Shown piece after piece: positions 1 through 11,774 of a stretch of DNA of 64,000 nt. The first letter of the stretch is position 1. Each line of letters begins with the position of its first letter. The notes below the pieces were generated by a model, which did not search any database, was not told the origin of the DNA, and saw only the letters and a list, made by a program, of their open reading frames with translations. The position numbers and the translations under genes are program-made. The stretch lies in assembly GCA_014529385.2 (NCBI GenBank), contig CM043960.1:73877410-73941409 (forward strand). Reading direction: 5' to 3'. Source of the stretch: Adiantum capillus-veneris (Eukaryota > Streptophyta > Polypodiopsida > Polypodiales > Pteridaceae).

Positions 1-782
1 ATGCAAGAACAAGGGTCAGATGCACTTCACCCCACATGGAGGAAAAATTGGCTCAACAAAAACTCAAGGTATCTCATATTGTTTACAAGGGCACCGGTAT
101 CCATTCAAAAGGACTCAACATTCTGTCTTGTACCAAGGGTAAGGACATGGCAAGCACATGAAGCACTAAAAAAGAAAAGACCAACTTGGTTTAACTACCC
201 AAAACTGATAGCACTAGAGCAAGGATAGGCAACTAAGGAATACATGGTGAAAACCCTAACGGGGTGCCATGAACTTCCTCAAAAGCCTCCTTTACCTCTC
301 GTGTGTAATGATTTTTAAAATCTGCAAAATGATGCTCACATGTATCCGGGTTTTTCATGAGCCTGAACAAGCGGGAGCCCCATGTGTGTCCTTTTTAGAA
401 GGCAACTAGGGCTTATGCTATGATTTAAGTAGGAAAACTTCAGAAGAAGTTCTTTATGGATTCTATGCCAGATGCATGTTCTTACCATTGAGCAATATGT
501 TGGCATTTGAAGAAGCCTTTTACACCGGGTTTTCACATGGCGTACAAAGATTTTTGGATCAGTGGGATCAACAATTTAACTGCAAGGTTCACTGGATATT
601 CAGCCATAGAACTAAAGAATAGAGTTACTATTCAATTTTTGCAAGTCCCTGAGAAAGAACGACGTATTTGATATCAAAAATATCTTCAAGCACTTAAAGA
701 TCGCCTCGCTAGCCGTCAACCCAAAGACTACTTCAGCCCATGAAACTGTGTCAAGGGACGACATCGTCAAGGAGGGGGGGAA
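1..782 (+). pseudogene. Decayed 3' coding end of an LTR retroelement
   Basis: No frame stays open for long, but the stretch at about 378-560 aligns at DNA level with 35,640-35,800, including a conserved peptide segment FEEAFYT. Both copies run into a purine tract and an LTR, so this is probably the last coding part of a retroelement that entered from the left of the window. The final codons read like KEGGN just before the LTR, where the polypurine tract itself is translated. I do not recognise the protein family. The first 75 codons are open but resemble nothing I know. Confidence 0.5.
771..780 (+). other. Polypurine tract
   Basis: A run of purines (GGAGGGGGGG) followed by AA and then TGTTAGC, the expected layout of a plus-strand primer site directly upstream of a 3' LTR. 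Confidence 0.65.
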
Positions 783-1691
783 TGTTAGCAGCAAGCTAGC
801 TCATGTAACATTTTTTGGGAGTTTCAATGCAAAAACACTTATTCTTTTGATAAATTGGGAATACTATAACTCCTATTGAACGAGTGGATATTGTAATCTA
901 TGAGCCAAAGCTATAAGATTCCAGATTATATCAATTATCCTTGGTTAGAGCTCCCAGATGATTAGTTTTTTACCTAAGAAACCTTGGCTAAGGTATAAAA
1001 GCCAATTTTGTAAAGTTATTACTAACTTTTTTGGATAAGAAATACACAACGTGAGCCTATGACACTCTCTTCTCTCCTTCTCCTACTTCTATCTCCTTTG
1101 TCGGTTATCACATTGTAGTGCCGTTTGTTGCATTGCAACCATAGGTAAGAGCTCTATGTATTGACATAACATATCATGATAATTCATAGCATTTGACATC
1201 GTAAACCTCCGGCCTAATGTCATCATAAGTAGAAATTTAAGCTAGGAAATCACAAAGTAAGTATAGGTGGGGTATTGGGGCATCATTTCTAAGCAGATAC
1301 ATTAGAGGTCAGAAACGACTAGGTCAAAATCTCACTACTACAGTTAGTAACCTCATTTTTTGCCACTCATTGAAAGTGAGATTTGAGACCATAAGCATGT
1401 GTGCTTAGGTCTTATATACTTGTCCTAGAAGTTTCATAGCATTCGGATGTTGTTTGATGCTGTAACAATCATGGTTTGCTTACCGATTAGCAACTAGCTT
1501 TTGATGACTTAGGTCATTTGAGTGTAGCTTGAGTTAGATGCGAGTTGTCTATTGTTCCAAGAGATTGACACCCTCTTGTAGCCTCCATGCGCTAGTCGAG
1601 TCAACTTCGTCCCATGGACTAAAAATTATGTTCATGGTTCTCACTATGTCGGCAATAAGATAAGAGTGAGGTTAGGAAACCCATCCATACA
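783..1691 (+). repeat. 3' LTR of a decayed retroelement
   Basis: Begins TGTTAGC after the purine tract and contains a TATA box (TATAAAAGCC) near 993, about 210 bp in. It resembles the LTRs at 36,046 and 55,611: the TATA box is followed by a TTTTGTAA-type segment, and near the end there is a CCTCC.TG.GCC segment. The right end is set by similarity to the CATCCAACA end of the 55,611 LTR and is uncertain by a few bases. No partner LTR lies in the window on its left. Confidence 0.6.
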
Positions 1692-2690
1692 CATTTTTGA
1701 ACTTTTGTCTTCTTTGTTGGGGTCAAGGTGCTATTTCTTTCTTTTTTTACTCTACTTGCTTATGTAGCTTGTTGATCTCATCTTGTTGCTGTGTGATCTT
1801 GAGTTCTTGCACTTTGCAAAGCTTTGTCAGAGATGATAGAGGTTTATATTTTGACTCTACAAGACTTTTTTTAGCATTGTTTCGGTTATTGATATTGATT
1901 TGTAGTAGCCTAGTCATGGCCATCTCCAACAAAAAATAGAAGTGAATTGGGGTTTGAGAAAGGCGGTATACTTGTACTTTGAGCATCCACTATGGAAAGC
2001 ACACCAAATGTCCACTTTTTTGACCCAAAAGATCTTAGAGAATACTTTTTAGTTGTTGGTGTAAAACTCCCACTTTGTCGTTTCTACAATGACCCATAAG
2101 CTGCTTCAAGGTCAATATAAAGATGATACTTGGCAATATGCACATGAGAGTCTACCATTCCTCCACAAGAGTCCATAGACAGGATAAGCTCCATAGGGGT
2201 TTTCCATTGCTCCATAGGCGAGATTGCAAGGTGGATTAGATGAGGATTAAAAAATTTGAATTTCTTGGATGTCATTATCTAATGCAAAATATGTTCTATT
2301 AAGATCTTGTATCTTGTCAAAAGACATTTTCTTATTTTCAAAAAAAGGAGAATTTATGATTTTCCTAGAGAGAGAATGTTGCAAATACCCATCTCCTTAC
2401 AAGGCCCTCCTTTTGACCTCAAAATTTCTCTAATGTCATTAGCAAGGAAGTAAGAAAGAGAAAAGAGCAAGGACAACAGGGCTCAATGAAGGTAAGAAGG
2501 CCTATAGAGGAGCACCACCTCCATCATTCAAGAAACATGTCACTTTGCTATAGAGGACTAGAGAGAGGAAAAAGTTGATGTCTTGACTCCAACAAATGGA
2601 AAGCGGATGTTTCCATTCCATTCTTTCAATCCCGAAAGGGTGTGTTTGCATAGACCAATTAGGATCTTGAGGGAATTTTCTACACATTGG
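1692..2690. other. Unassigned stretch left of an RT relic
   Basis: No open frame of note. The part from about 2,480 onward probably belongs to the pol relic that becomes readable at 2,691. The rest shows no family I can name. Confidence 0.4.
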
Positions 2691-3090
2691 CATCCACACC
2701 ATTCCTCTAGTTGAGGGGGCCAAAACAAAAGAGACAAAGTTCTCTTTCAAGCTTAACCCAAAACATGGTGCAAAAGTCAAAATAGAGATCAACAAGATGG
2801 AGAGTGCTGGCATTGTAGAGCATATTAAGCACTTAGAGTGGTTGTTTCCAATGATCATTACTCCCATGAAGAAAACAAACAAGATTTAGGTATGTATTGA
2901 TTTTGGAACACTTAAGAAAGCTACCATGAAAGATGGGTTCCGTATTCCTTTTGTTCAGTGACAAGGTGCTAGAAGATGTTGTAGTCACATATTATATAGA
3001 TTTATGGATGGATTTAGTGTATATAACCAACTGGATATCTCTCTAGTTGACAACCCTAAAATTGCCTTCATCACACCCTAACTCTTTCCT
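2691..3090 (+). pseudogene. Ty3/gypsy reverse transcriptase relic
   Basis: Read across one stop and at least one frameshift, the + strand shows the N-terminal RT order: IPLVEGAK, LNPK, EINKMESAGIV, PMIITPMKK, VCIDFGTLKKATMKDGF, then FMDGFSVYNQ and IAFITP. These correspond to the plant gypsy segments around the VPKKNGK, VCVDF and MDGFSGYNQ blocks. The sequence stops being RT-like just after 3,085, before the catalytic YxDD block, so the relic is truncated. It is a dead fragment distinct from the RT at 7,960. Confidence 0.75.
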
Positions 3091-4900
3091 CTTTAAATCA
3101 GTAGAATGTTTCTACTCTACTCGGATCTTTCTCCTTGGTTCTCACTGGTTCACCAACAATTTTGACCTACAAAGCATCCTATATGGTTTTCTTAGTGATT
3201 CTCACATCCACTTGTTGTTTAAAGGAGTTTTCTAGCTTGGCATAACCATATTATTAGAGAGTTGATATAAATTCATGATCTCTTATGACGTCTATGCCAC
3301 AAGGGAGAATCTCAAAGTATGCATGGAAACCAATCCTCATGAGCTCTCTCTTCATATCTGCTGTAGTGCTATGTTTGTTCCCTCCTTGGGTAGGATCTGG
3401 AACTCTACTACAAAACCTTTTAGATCTTTGAACTTGTCCATGAAGATAGTTGGGGAGACCCTTTGAGTTGTTCTTTGTCTAACCAAGGCATAGTAGCCTC
3501 TCTTATACTTTGTTCTTCAAGTTGGTAAGGCTATAGGTTCTCCTTGAGTGCTTATTTGGACTACTTAGTGGCATGATGAAGTTGGGTCACCAATTTCCAC
3601 AAAGGTTAATTCCTATAGTTACAAGGAGTGTACCTATGTTGCTGATGAAAATTGAACCAATTTGGACAAAATTTGAACATCCAAACCCCATTGTGACACT
3701 TTTTAGTCCCAATTCCCTGCTAACTCTTCTGGTCTTTTAGCCTTGCTCTAGAATCTACATTAATGATCTAGCTCGATTGGGTTGTTATATGAGATGTAAG
3801 GAATACTTCTATGAGGTCAGGTCCCAATTTGGACACCCTGTAAATAATTGTGATTATTCACCTATAGAGGATATATGGGGGAGCCCTCTAAGTGGTTTGA
3901 ATGCTACGGGCTGAAATTTGGTATAGACTCAAGCTATGTCTAGATCATATGACGTATGCTGCTCTAGACTCTAAAGCTCTCTTTCTATTTCTCTCACACA
4001 CTCATAAGTAAGAATGAGGCTTCTAAGTACCTAGGTGGACATATGACTCTTGTTGCCCTGACGTATACTAAACCATATAGTTCTTTCCTTGGACAACTGT
4101 AACCCTGTTTCTATAAATTTTCTATTTTTTAATTTCTTTTTTAAGTTTTAAAAAAACAATAACAATGCAAAATAACTCCAAAAGTCATATCAAAAACATC
4201 AAGTGATGTTAGAAACAATAAGGAAATAAAAACACGATTGTTGTCATTTTTTGGTTGGTTTCCTCTATGTTTTTACATTGGTAGCAAAACTAGTCATAAA
4301 AGCGCTATTATATCTATACATACACACACCTAGGGGCTCATTCTATGAAATTTACCTCATCTCTTTATACTTACACACACCTAGGGGCATAGAAATCAAA
4401 GATTTGAAATTTAATGCAATAAAATATAAGGTTCTAGAAAAACATGAACATTGCCCACATAAATATCTTTGTTGATGTTAAAATCATAAAATGGGTTTGC
4501 ATTTAGAATTCGGTATGCATTCAGAATTCCTTCCCTCCCTTAGTCAATGTGATGTTGGATGACGGTGCATCACCCAAGTTGTGTTGTGCATGGGATTAAA
4601 TATCATGCTAATGTATGGCCTTGTAATGTGGCCTTGACATGCATTACAAAACATGGATGGAAAAAGTTAATGTATTGCAAAAAAGGGTTTGAGTGATGGG
4701 CCTAATGGTATTCGTTAATGAGGTTTACCCGTTCTTGTGTTAGCAACAAATTACCCTGTTATATTCATTCAAGTATTGCTACACTCTCTACTTGATTGTT
4801 AGAACCTCTTTATGTGGTTTGAGTCTAAGTTGACTTGAATAAACTATTGTGCTCTTTGGTTGCCAAACGTATGTACTTGGATGACAAGTGTTTTGAAGTT
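3091..4900. other. Unassigned stretch with possible - strand coding remains
   Basis: The - strand between about 3,470 and 3,240 has short open pieces (for example DKFKDLKGFVVEFQ, then FHAYFEILPCGIDV) that look like eroded coding sequence of an unknown protein. A short motif ACACACACCTAGGGGC occurs twice (about 4,321 and 4,374). A T-rich then A-rich stretch lies at 4,110-4,170. Nothing else is recognisable. Confidence 0.35.
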
Positions 4901-5339
4901 GATATAAATGGATTAGGAGGCCACGTTTACTTTGACTAGGCTTTTTAAAATGGGTTTGTCTTTATTGGAACCCACTTGGTGGTCGATTTCATTGGTTTTG
5001 GTTGCATATGTTGGAGCTCTATAAATGGAAGGCATAGTGTTGGGTCTTGGAATATTGAGAGTTATGTGTTTAGGGATCCAAATTGTGGTTGTATTTGATT
5101 TTACTTGAAGTAACTATTTTGGAACCCATTTTATACTACCATTGTGTTACTGACCTAGGGCTTCAAACACATTATTGTTGTTCTTCTGGGCGGTGGGTTG
5201 GACTTGGATCTTTTTGGCTTGGATTCTTTGGTTGGAACTAGTATGCACAATTTCATAGTAACCTTTGCATTTGCTGGGTAGAGTTGCATTCTATGTTGAT
5301 TGATTGTGGTGAGCCCTACTGCTATGATGAGTAGATGTT

Positions 5340-5720
5340 GTCGGTCCTAGGAACATGATATATGTGTCAAGGAGATCATATAGCAAGGCATTGTCCAATC
5401 AATCAAGCTAATGCAATGAGCAATACCCGAAATGTGACTGGAAATGATGGCCAAGTGGAAAGCAATGCTTCAAATATATATTGTAGTGATTGTGGATGAA
5501 AGAATTTGTAACAAGATTGTCCTCCATAGCCAAAAAAGAAAGGAAAATTAACAATGAATATTGTAGAGGTTATACCCTATACAATGGAGCTGTCACAAGC
5601 TTGAGAGAAATTACAATAACCACAAAAGTTCTCGTCCACGGTTACTCTAGAAAAAATACCCAAAATTTCATAAAAGTCAAGCGGATTAGAGCAAGGACAC
5701 TAGTTTAGGAGGTTTAATAT
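5340..5720 (+). pseudogene. gag zinc-knuckle relic
   Basis: Two eroded knuckles are readable: one ending GDHIARHCP at about 5,370-5,400, and a second reading YCSDCG followed by DCPP near 5,480-5,525. The second aligns with CLECGITHLIPDCP of the element at 60,740, and the downstream residues follow the same order. These zinc knuckles would bind RNA in a capsid precursor. The copy is broken by stops and by a lost histidine region. Confidence 0.6.
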
Positions 5721-5789
5721 TAGTGGAAAAAAAAGCTCAAGACATTGGATGCAGTTCTATAGGCTTATGAAGCGAGATTAGATAACAAC

Positions 5790-5905
5790 CAGATGTTAAG
5801 CATAGATGGATGACTTATCCTAATGCCAAGTTGGAAAAGTTAAGGTTGAAGATGTGTAAAAAGTTGATTGAGACTGATCTAGTGCTTATGGAACCTTCAC
5901 CATCT
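5790..5905 (+). pseudogene. Gag-protease linker relic (RWMTYP segment)
   Basis: One frame reads RWMTYP, LEKLRLKMCKKLIET and LMEP. It is collinear with RWMTYP, LEKQRFEMCKKVIQT and LLEP at about 61,290-61,380. The function of the segment is unknown; its value is as a landmark joining the two elements. Confidence 0.7.
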
Positions 5906-6689
5906 ATGTTATCTTAAAATAGGATAATACCTCACATACCTATAGGTTCTCATGAGACAAACAACAAAAAGGAGGTGAGCCTAAGAGACATGACTAAACA
6001 AAAACCTTTGAAGATAGTTGAGATTTTGATTGATGATGGGGTTCATCAAGAGAACTTACTCGAGAGAGGTCAAGAAAAGAGTAATCCAAGGAACCAAAAT
6101 CCTCATGTAGCGGAGAATGTGCCTACTGATGTGGGGAGAGCGTGTGAGTGGATGGTAGAAAACACAACAGATGAGTCTGTTTCCTATGTACCTCCTACTG
6201 TGCCAAAAGTTAATGGTAATTGGCATGAAGAACTATGGAATGTAGTTAGGTAGGCTAGAGATGGAGATCGAATGTGAGAATCTTCACCCATTGTAGAAGT
6301 TGACCTTGACAAGGGCACGGTTGATTTTGACTTACAATCTACGTATGGTGACCAACGAACGGAGCGAACAAAGGATACTCAAGAGGAAACCTTTGAGGAA
6401 TTTCCATCGTACCTGGGGTTATATGAGGAATGATTTGATGTTATGGTTCTACCATCTTGGAGAAAAGCCACAAACCCGTCAGATTCTCAGGGAGTGCATA
6501 ATTTTTTGTCAATGCTTGTGAGATGTACGTTGACGATAGCTGAGTTGTTAAATGTCAGGCCGCATATATGGAAAGATGTCAAAATATGTCTTGGAAAAAT
6601 TGGAATTAGAAATCCTATTTAGATGCTAAGTCAAGAGTTAGAGGATTGAAAGAAACCCAAGAAGGACGCCAACCCAGTCCCCATTTATA

Positions 6690-7190
6690 AAGTTGGAGAT
6701 TATTGAGAAGGCAAAGATGGGAACACCACATTGCTTATAGAATACCAATGAACAAAAACCATATCTATTCTAGACAGTGGAACGGGTGTTTCCATAGCCA
6801 CAAAAGAAATTTGGGAGAAATGGGGCAAACCATCTCTTAGACAAACGGAAATGAAGTTGCAGTTAGCTTATGATCATATTGAAAGTCGATTGGAGTTTCA
6901 GAGAAAGTACTGATGACCTCATGTGGAATTGAGTATGAGCATACATTTGCAATAGTAGATTTTGGTACCAAGAATAACTATGATGCTATTCTAGGAAGGC
7001 AATTCATGCATTAGTTGAAGATAGTTCAAGAATGGGGCTATAATTATCTCTACTTGCACCACCCGGAGACCACTACAAGGATCAATTCAAAAGATCATAG
7101 CTAAAAAGATGTGCACAAAACTCCGATTGAAGATTTTGATTTGGCTACTGTTGCAAAATTTGAGATACCTGCATGGTTGAATTCTAAAGC
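6690..7190 (+). pseudogene. Retroelement aspartic protease relic
   Basis: The active-site segment reads SILDSGTGVSIATKEIW near 6,760-6,810, a normal D-S-G triad. It is followed by CGIEYEHTFAIVDF and the flap-distal block ILGRQFM near 6,990-7,010. The family cleaves the Gag-Pol polyprotein during particle maturation. It matches the protease at 62,100-62,550 closely but has stops (for example after ILGRQFMH). Note the conserved serine in the triad, which is replaced in both better preserved relatives. Confidence 0.75.
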
Positions 7191-7959
7191 TCACACATGG
7201 ATGTGATAGTCTTGTGAAAGAGGAGGGTAAAGGGGACAAGTCCATTGAGGATTTTGATTAAAATACCAGAACTAGAGATGAGTATGCAGTGTTTGCACAA
7301 ACAAGATTAGATTTTTGTTAGAGATCTTACCCCAAAAAATGGCACGTAGAGTAATCCAAACAAGAGTAAAGAGTGAGAGGATGAGTGTTTTTATGACACA
7401 CTAGATGCTCTAGAAAATCTAGACTTTGGTGAAAATGACAAGAGATTGGAAGGACAAGAGAGTGAGCCTAAGGATGAGTTTGAGAGATCTTAGGATTTTC
7501 CTAATCAAAGGCCACGATGACAAAGGAGATACAAGGACAAATGAGAGAAAAGAGGGATTAGAGGAAAGGAAAAACATCGTATTTGATGTTGCATATGATA
7601 TAAACAAGGACAAGGTGTTAAGGAAATTCTCTACACTTCCTCTAGAGGCAAGCATGAAATAAAGAAAACAAAAGACCGCTAGTTCACCCAAGGACAAGTT
7701 AGAGCCAATTGATATTTTTGGAGAGCCTATATGGATGAAGGTTGAGCAAAAAAATACATACAATGAGCTGAAATAGACCTTGAAAGAGGTATAAATGATG
7801 AAAATGGAAAGCAAGATAGAGAGCAAGTCAAAGAAGGATGGAATAAGTGTACCTTCCCACTACAAAAAGTACACTATTCAAGATTGCAAGATCATTGTTC
7901 AGAAACCCATTAGAGAGAATGTTGAGCCAGGGAAATCATATGATGGACCTTAGGATGCA

Positions 7960-8630
7960 AATAAGATAGATCTAGTTGAACCATGTGAAGAGCCTAAACC
8001 AACGTACATTGCCATAAATCTATCTCCTAAAGAAGAAGAATTGTTAAGTAAAATGCTTAAAGAGTACCAAGATGTATGTTCATGGTCCTCAATTTTTTAG
8101 CACAAAATTTTCTTAAACCAAATGCCAAGCGATGCAAACAACATCCTTATACTTATAACAAGACCTTTGCAAAGAATATAAAGAAAGAGATAGATAATTT
8201 TAAGCAAGTTGAGTTCATCTATGAGATCGAGCACATTGATTGGATATCTCCCATTGTTTTAGTGCCCAAGAAGAATGGTAGATTGAGAGTATGTGTAAAT
8301 CTTAATAAAGTGAATTCACCTACTATTTGTGATCATTGTCCTCTCTCCATCACAGATCGTGTGTTGGACCGAGTAGCAAAAAAGCAAGCAAATAGCTTCT
8401 TAGATAGATTTTTTGGTTATTATTAGCTGGGTATTAAACTAGAAGATCAACATACAATAACTTTTTATTGAATATGAATTTTTTGCATATCGTGTAATGT
8501 CATCTGATTTGCACATGCACCTGCAATTTTCCAAAGGTTACTGACTCATGCTTTTAGAGAATACTTGTACATCCTTTTAGAAATCTATATGGAGTACTCA
8601 TGTAGAAGCCCCATATAAAGTTTGAAATAA
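7960..8630 (+). pseudogene. Ty3/gypsy reverse transcriptase relic
   Basis: An open piece from 8,076 to 8,426 reads IKKEIDNFKQVEFIYEIEH, SPIVLVPKKNGRLRVCVNL, LSITDRVLDRVA and SFLDRFFGYY. Upstream in another frame is a pre-RT segment LSPKEEELLSKMLKEYQDV. Downstream, after a frameshift, AYRVMSSDL and EYLYILLEIYMEYSC follow. The last block stands where the catalytic YMDD should be and reads YMEY, so both catalytic aspartates are gone. Clearly inactive. Confidence 0.85.
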
Positions 8631-8639
8631 TTTGGACAT

Positions 8640-9134
8640 CATTTGCATTGCCCATGATCATTTTGACGCTTTCTCTTACTCGCAAGCCATTCTTTCCTAT
8701 TAGGTCATGCATGCAATTGTTTTCACTAAAGATCCTTCACAAGAATTGGTAGCAATGTTGCTTGCAAGCTGCCAGTAAGTTTTGGTACCCATTCGACCCC
8801 TAGAAAAAATCGTGATTTTGTTCCTATAGTGGGTTTTCCTATGAGTTGCAGATTCTGATGTTAAGGGTATGTTAGGCTACCTATGGGAATCCTACCTGCA
8901 AGTTTTGGTAGTAATTGGGGGGGGGGGGGGGGGGGAGTGGGGCAAGTGCTAGTTATAAACTGGCCAGTGTTTTGCAGGGCTTGATCCCCACAAGGTTTTT
9001 GGTGACTTTTTCTATGACCACACACAACAGAAGTGTAGTTTGATAGGTAAGGATCATACCTCTTATGTCTGGTGTCAAAACTCAAAGCATGATGGCTGTA
9101 TGGAGCTTGCAAAGGTCGCATGAAAAGCTCTCTC

Positions 9135-9157
<23 letters not shown>
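8640..9157. other. Unassigned stretch with poly(G) and TC microsatellite
   Basis: Contains a run of 19 G at 8,917-8,935 and a (TC)n tract from about 9,133 leading into (AC)n. No coding or element signature is seen. Confidence 0.5.
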
Positions 9158-9181
<24 letters not shown>

Positions 9182-10205
9182 TATTTATACTTATACAGCA
9201 GTTAAAATATAATTTTTTTTAACTTCCTCGCAAAGCTTACTATTTACCTTAGTAATTTCCTAAAATTATAGTATGGTTCATTTGGGGGGACATACCTCTC
9301 CCTTCTATCCTCACATGGGTACCCACCCCTATTCCTATTATGCATAAAATGTCGGCTTCATTACTACCCTAAAATTTCACGCCCTCACTCTCTCTATCTT
9401 GATTCACTGTACTTCTATACACCGCAGGCTACTGCAAACACGTACATGCAATCTCTCTCCCTCTCAACCCCCAATATGCGAGCAGGCAATGCCATGAGGC
9501 GCTTGGGAACATGTAGCCACTAAAGATTCAAATCGTAGGGTGTCTTCCCACGTTGAGCAAATCAAATGGCCTATAGAAGGTGAGGGTTCTTTGAGCCCCT
9601 CACTTAGTCTATGGGTATTCTTTCTCTACGTGTGTATTTCAAAGTGAGGTGTGAGGGCTTTGATATTGTGTTGCTATGGAGGTTGTTGAACTACCATCTC
9701 AGTTCGGTCCTACTACTAGATTGGGTGATTTTTTACTATTTGCGCAGTTACTCACTGGCTTTTAACTTTGTCTTTTTTGGGAATATTATGCTGGTAATAC
9801 ATACTGTGCATGAACTTATTGATTGTAGGAAGGTTTTATTGGATACTATGTCGTGACTACATACTGTGCATGAACTAGGATGGGTTATTTTTTTCTATTC
9901 TAATAGTTATTGACTGGCTTTAATTGGTTTTTTTTTTGTATTATACCACAACTGCATAATGTGGATGAGCTGAATGTTTGTAGGATGGTTGTTAAAAAAT
10001 ATGGCTTGCAATATTCATTTTTTTTATAAAACTGGTGATGTTCATTGAGAGGATCAATGGCCTTGTAATCCATAAACTGATCACACTGAGTACTTATGTT
10101 TTTTTGCCTTCTTTATGGTAGGACGTTGGTTTTTTCATTAATGTGGGTTAGGACCCAAAAAAAATTGGTAAACTTTTGTATTGCCTTATGGTTGAGTCTT
10201 CTTGA
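9158..10205 (+). repeat. ~1.05 kb direct repeat, left copy
   Basis: Matches 15,436-16,515 in the same orientation over its whole length, starting in an (AC)n tract and ending at CCTTATGGTTGAG. The copies differ by scattered substitutions and small indels, perhaps a tenth of positions by eye. Each copy contains internal sub-repeats built round CATACTGTGCATGAACT. Together the two copies bracket the Penelope-like RT relic. Confidence 0.8.
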
Positions 10206-11774
10206 TATCCTTGCATAATCATAATCTTGGGGCTAGGTAATGTTGTGGTTGAACAGCAAAATAAAGGAGATCTTTTGGTACTCGATATTGCTGCCGTGAG
10301 ATTGGTCTATCTTGAGAATATGCAGCTTTTAATTTTGGTTTTCTCCTTTCACACTAGTAACGATAAAGTTGGCCCCGAAGGATGAATATTATGTGATATA
10401 AGCTATGGGGAATATGGTTCGATAAAACATTGTTACCAGGTTCATATCCGGCAATACCGCCGCTAAGAAAATTCCATCTTTTTAGATCATTTACTAATGT
10501 GAAAATTAGTTTAAGCTAGGATAGATTTAGCAGATTTCTTTCTCTATCACAACACATACAGAAGGAGGTAAGGTGGATTAGATATGCCCATGTGGGCCTG
10601 CAAGTTTTGTTTTTACCTAAGCCAAAATTGATGCTTTAAAAAAGGGATTTTTTGGTACATATCTCGAGTTGTTAATTAGGTTACTTTATGCTTTATGGTA
10701 CTTAGGATTTTGAGTCTGAAAATATGGAAAAACACTATTTAAAAAACTAACCTATGGGTTAAAATAGGACACTTGGATCAAAAGGGGTAATGGCCTTTTG
10801 ATCAAAATGATATATATGCTAAATATCTATTTAAGGTCTTATAAAACATTTGGCTATATAGAAACCATAAATATAATTACTGCCAATAAATGAGTTAATA
10901 AACTTTTTTTTCACATTAAAAACTAATGAAGTGAAAGACATAAACACTTTGAAAAGTGGTTTTAAGTTAAAAAGAGTTGTAAGTTGGACATGTATAACAA
11001 CTGATATAGTCCATTGACACCTCTAATACACATCCAAGGCTAACGAACCTATTGTCTTATTTGGATGAATGTAGGTGAGGACTCTATCCTTTCTTGGAAT
11101 TTTTTTTGGCTTAAAGCTATTGTCTGTCAGATAGTACTCTTGCTCCTACCACTTGGGAAGTAATTATTTATTGGATCAATATCATTGTATAGTGGAATGT
11201 GGGTTCATTCTCATATGCCATGTACAAAGATAATTCTAAACTGAGTTGTTTTTGTACTAATTTTTACCTTTTTGTTAAAGCCAACCGTCTTTTGAATGTT
11301 AAAGTTTATTTATGTCTTATTAAATAAGTTAATATACATAAGGTTTTTTCATTACTTTTTTGAAAAAACTAGGACGTTGGATTTAGAAACTATGTTGAAT
11401 CTTGGTTTTATGTTTGGACCCACTCCCTTTAAATCCTTGATTGGTTGGCTGGTGTTAGGTGGTCCTACATAGGCTAAAATACTGGTTTCCTGCTCACGGC
11501 TTTCATGGTCTCTGACCTTGCCGGTTTAAGGATGGCAAGCTCAAACTACATACTTTCTTTCAGGATCACAATTTTAAGTTGACATCTCGCATGAGGGTAA
11601 ACCACAACCTAGAGAGACATACAAGGATTTTAGAAAAAAATAGATTTTACTTAAAGGACTAGTCTTCAAAAAATGCCCTAGATGTTAGAACTAGACCTTT
11701 TTTGGCTAGACGGGCCAAACATTGTGTTACTTATTACCACAAATAATCCATGACTTAATAACTAATTTTGTCTA
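10206..11774. other. Unassigned stretch before the Penelope-like coding relic
   Basis: AT-rich, without long open frames. If the flanking repeats are pseudo-LTRs, this is the 5' part of the retroelement. An eroded GIY-YIG endonuclease cannot be excluded but I see no clear one. Confidence 0.35.

Larger units (their letters stand above)
5340..8630 (+). mobile_element. Ty3/gypsy relic, gag-protease-RT order
   Basis: Four blocks lie in the expected order on the + strand: zinc knuckles, a linker with RWMTYP, an aspartic protease and an RT. The first three match, segment by segment, the proteins of the element at 58,970-63,884. Many stops and frameshifts show the copy is long dead. No LTRs could be assigned to it. 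It matters because it retains RT, which the two better preserved relatives in this window lack. Confidence 0.75.

Noticed and set aside
9158-10205. Hammerhead ribozyme in the pseudo-LTR candidate
   Set aside because: I looked for a CTGATGA...GAAA core in the two repeats and did not find one.
11440-11640. Possible GIY-YIG endonuclease remains upstream of the Penelope-like RT
   Set aside because: Only loose similarity in one frame; no GIY or YIG pair at the right spacing.
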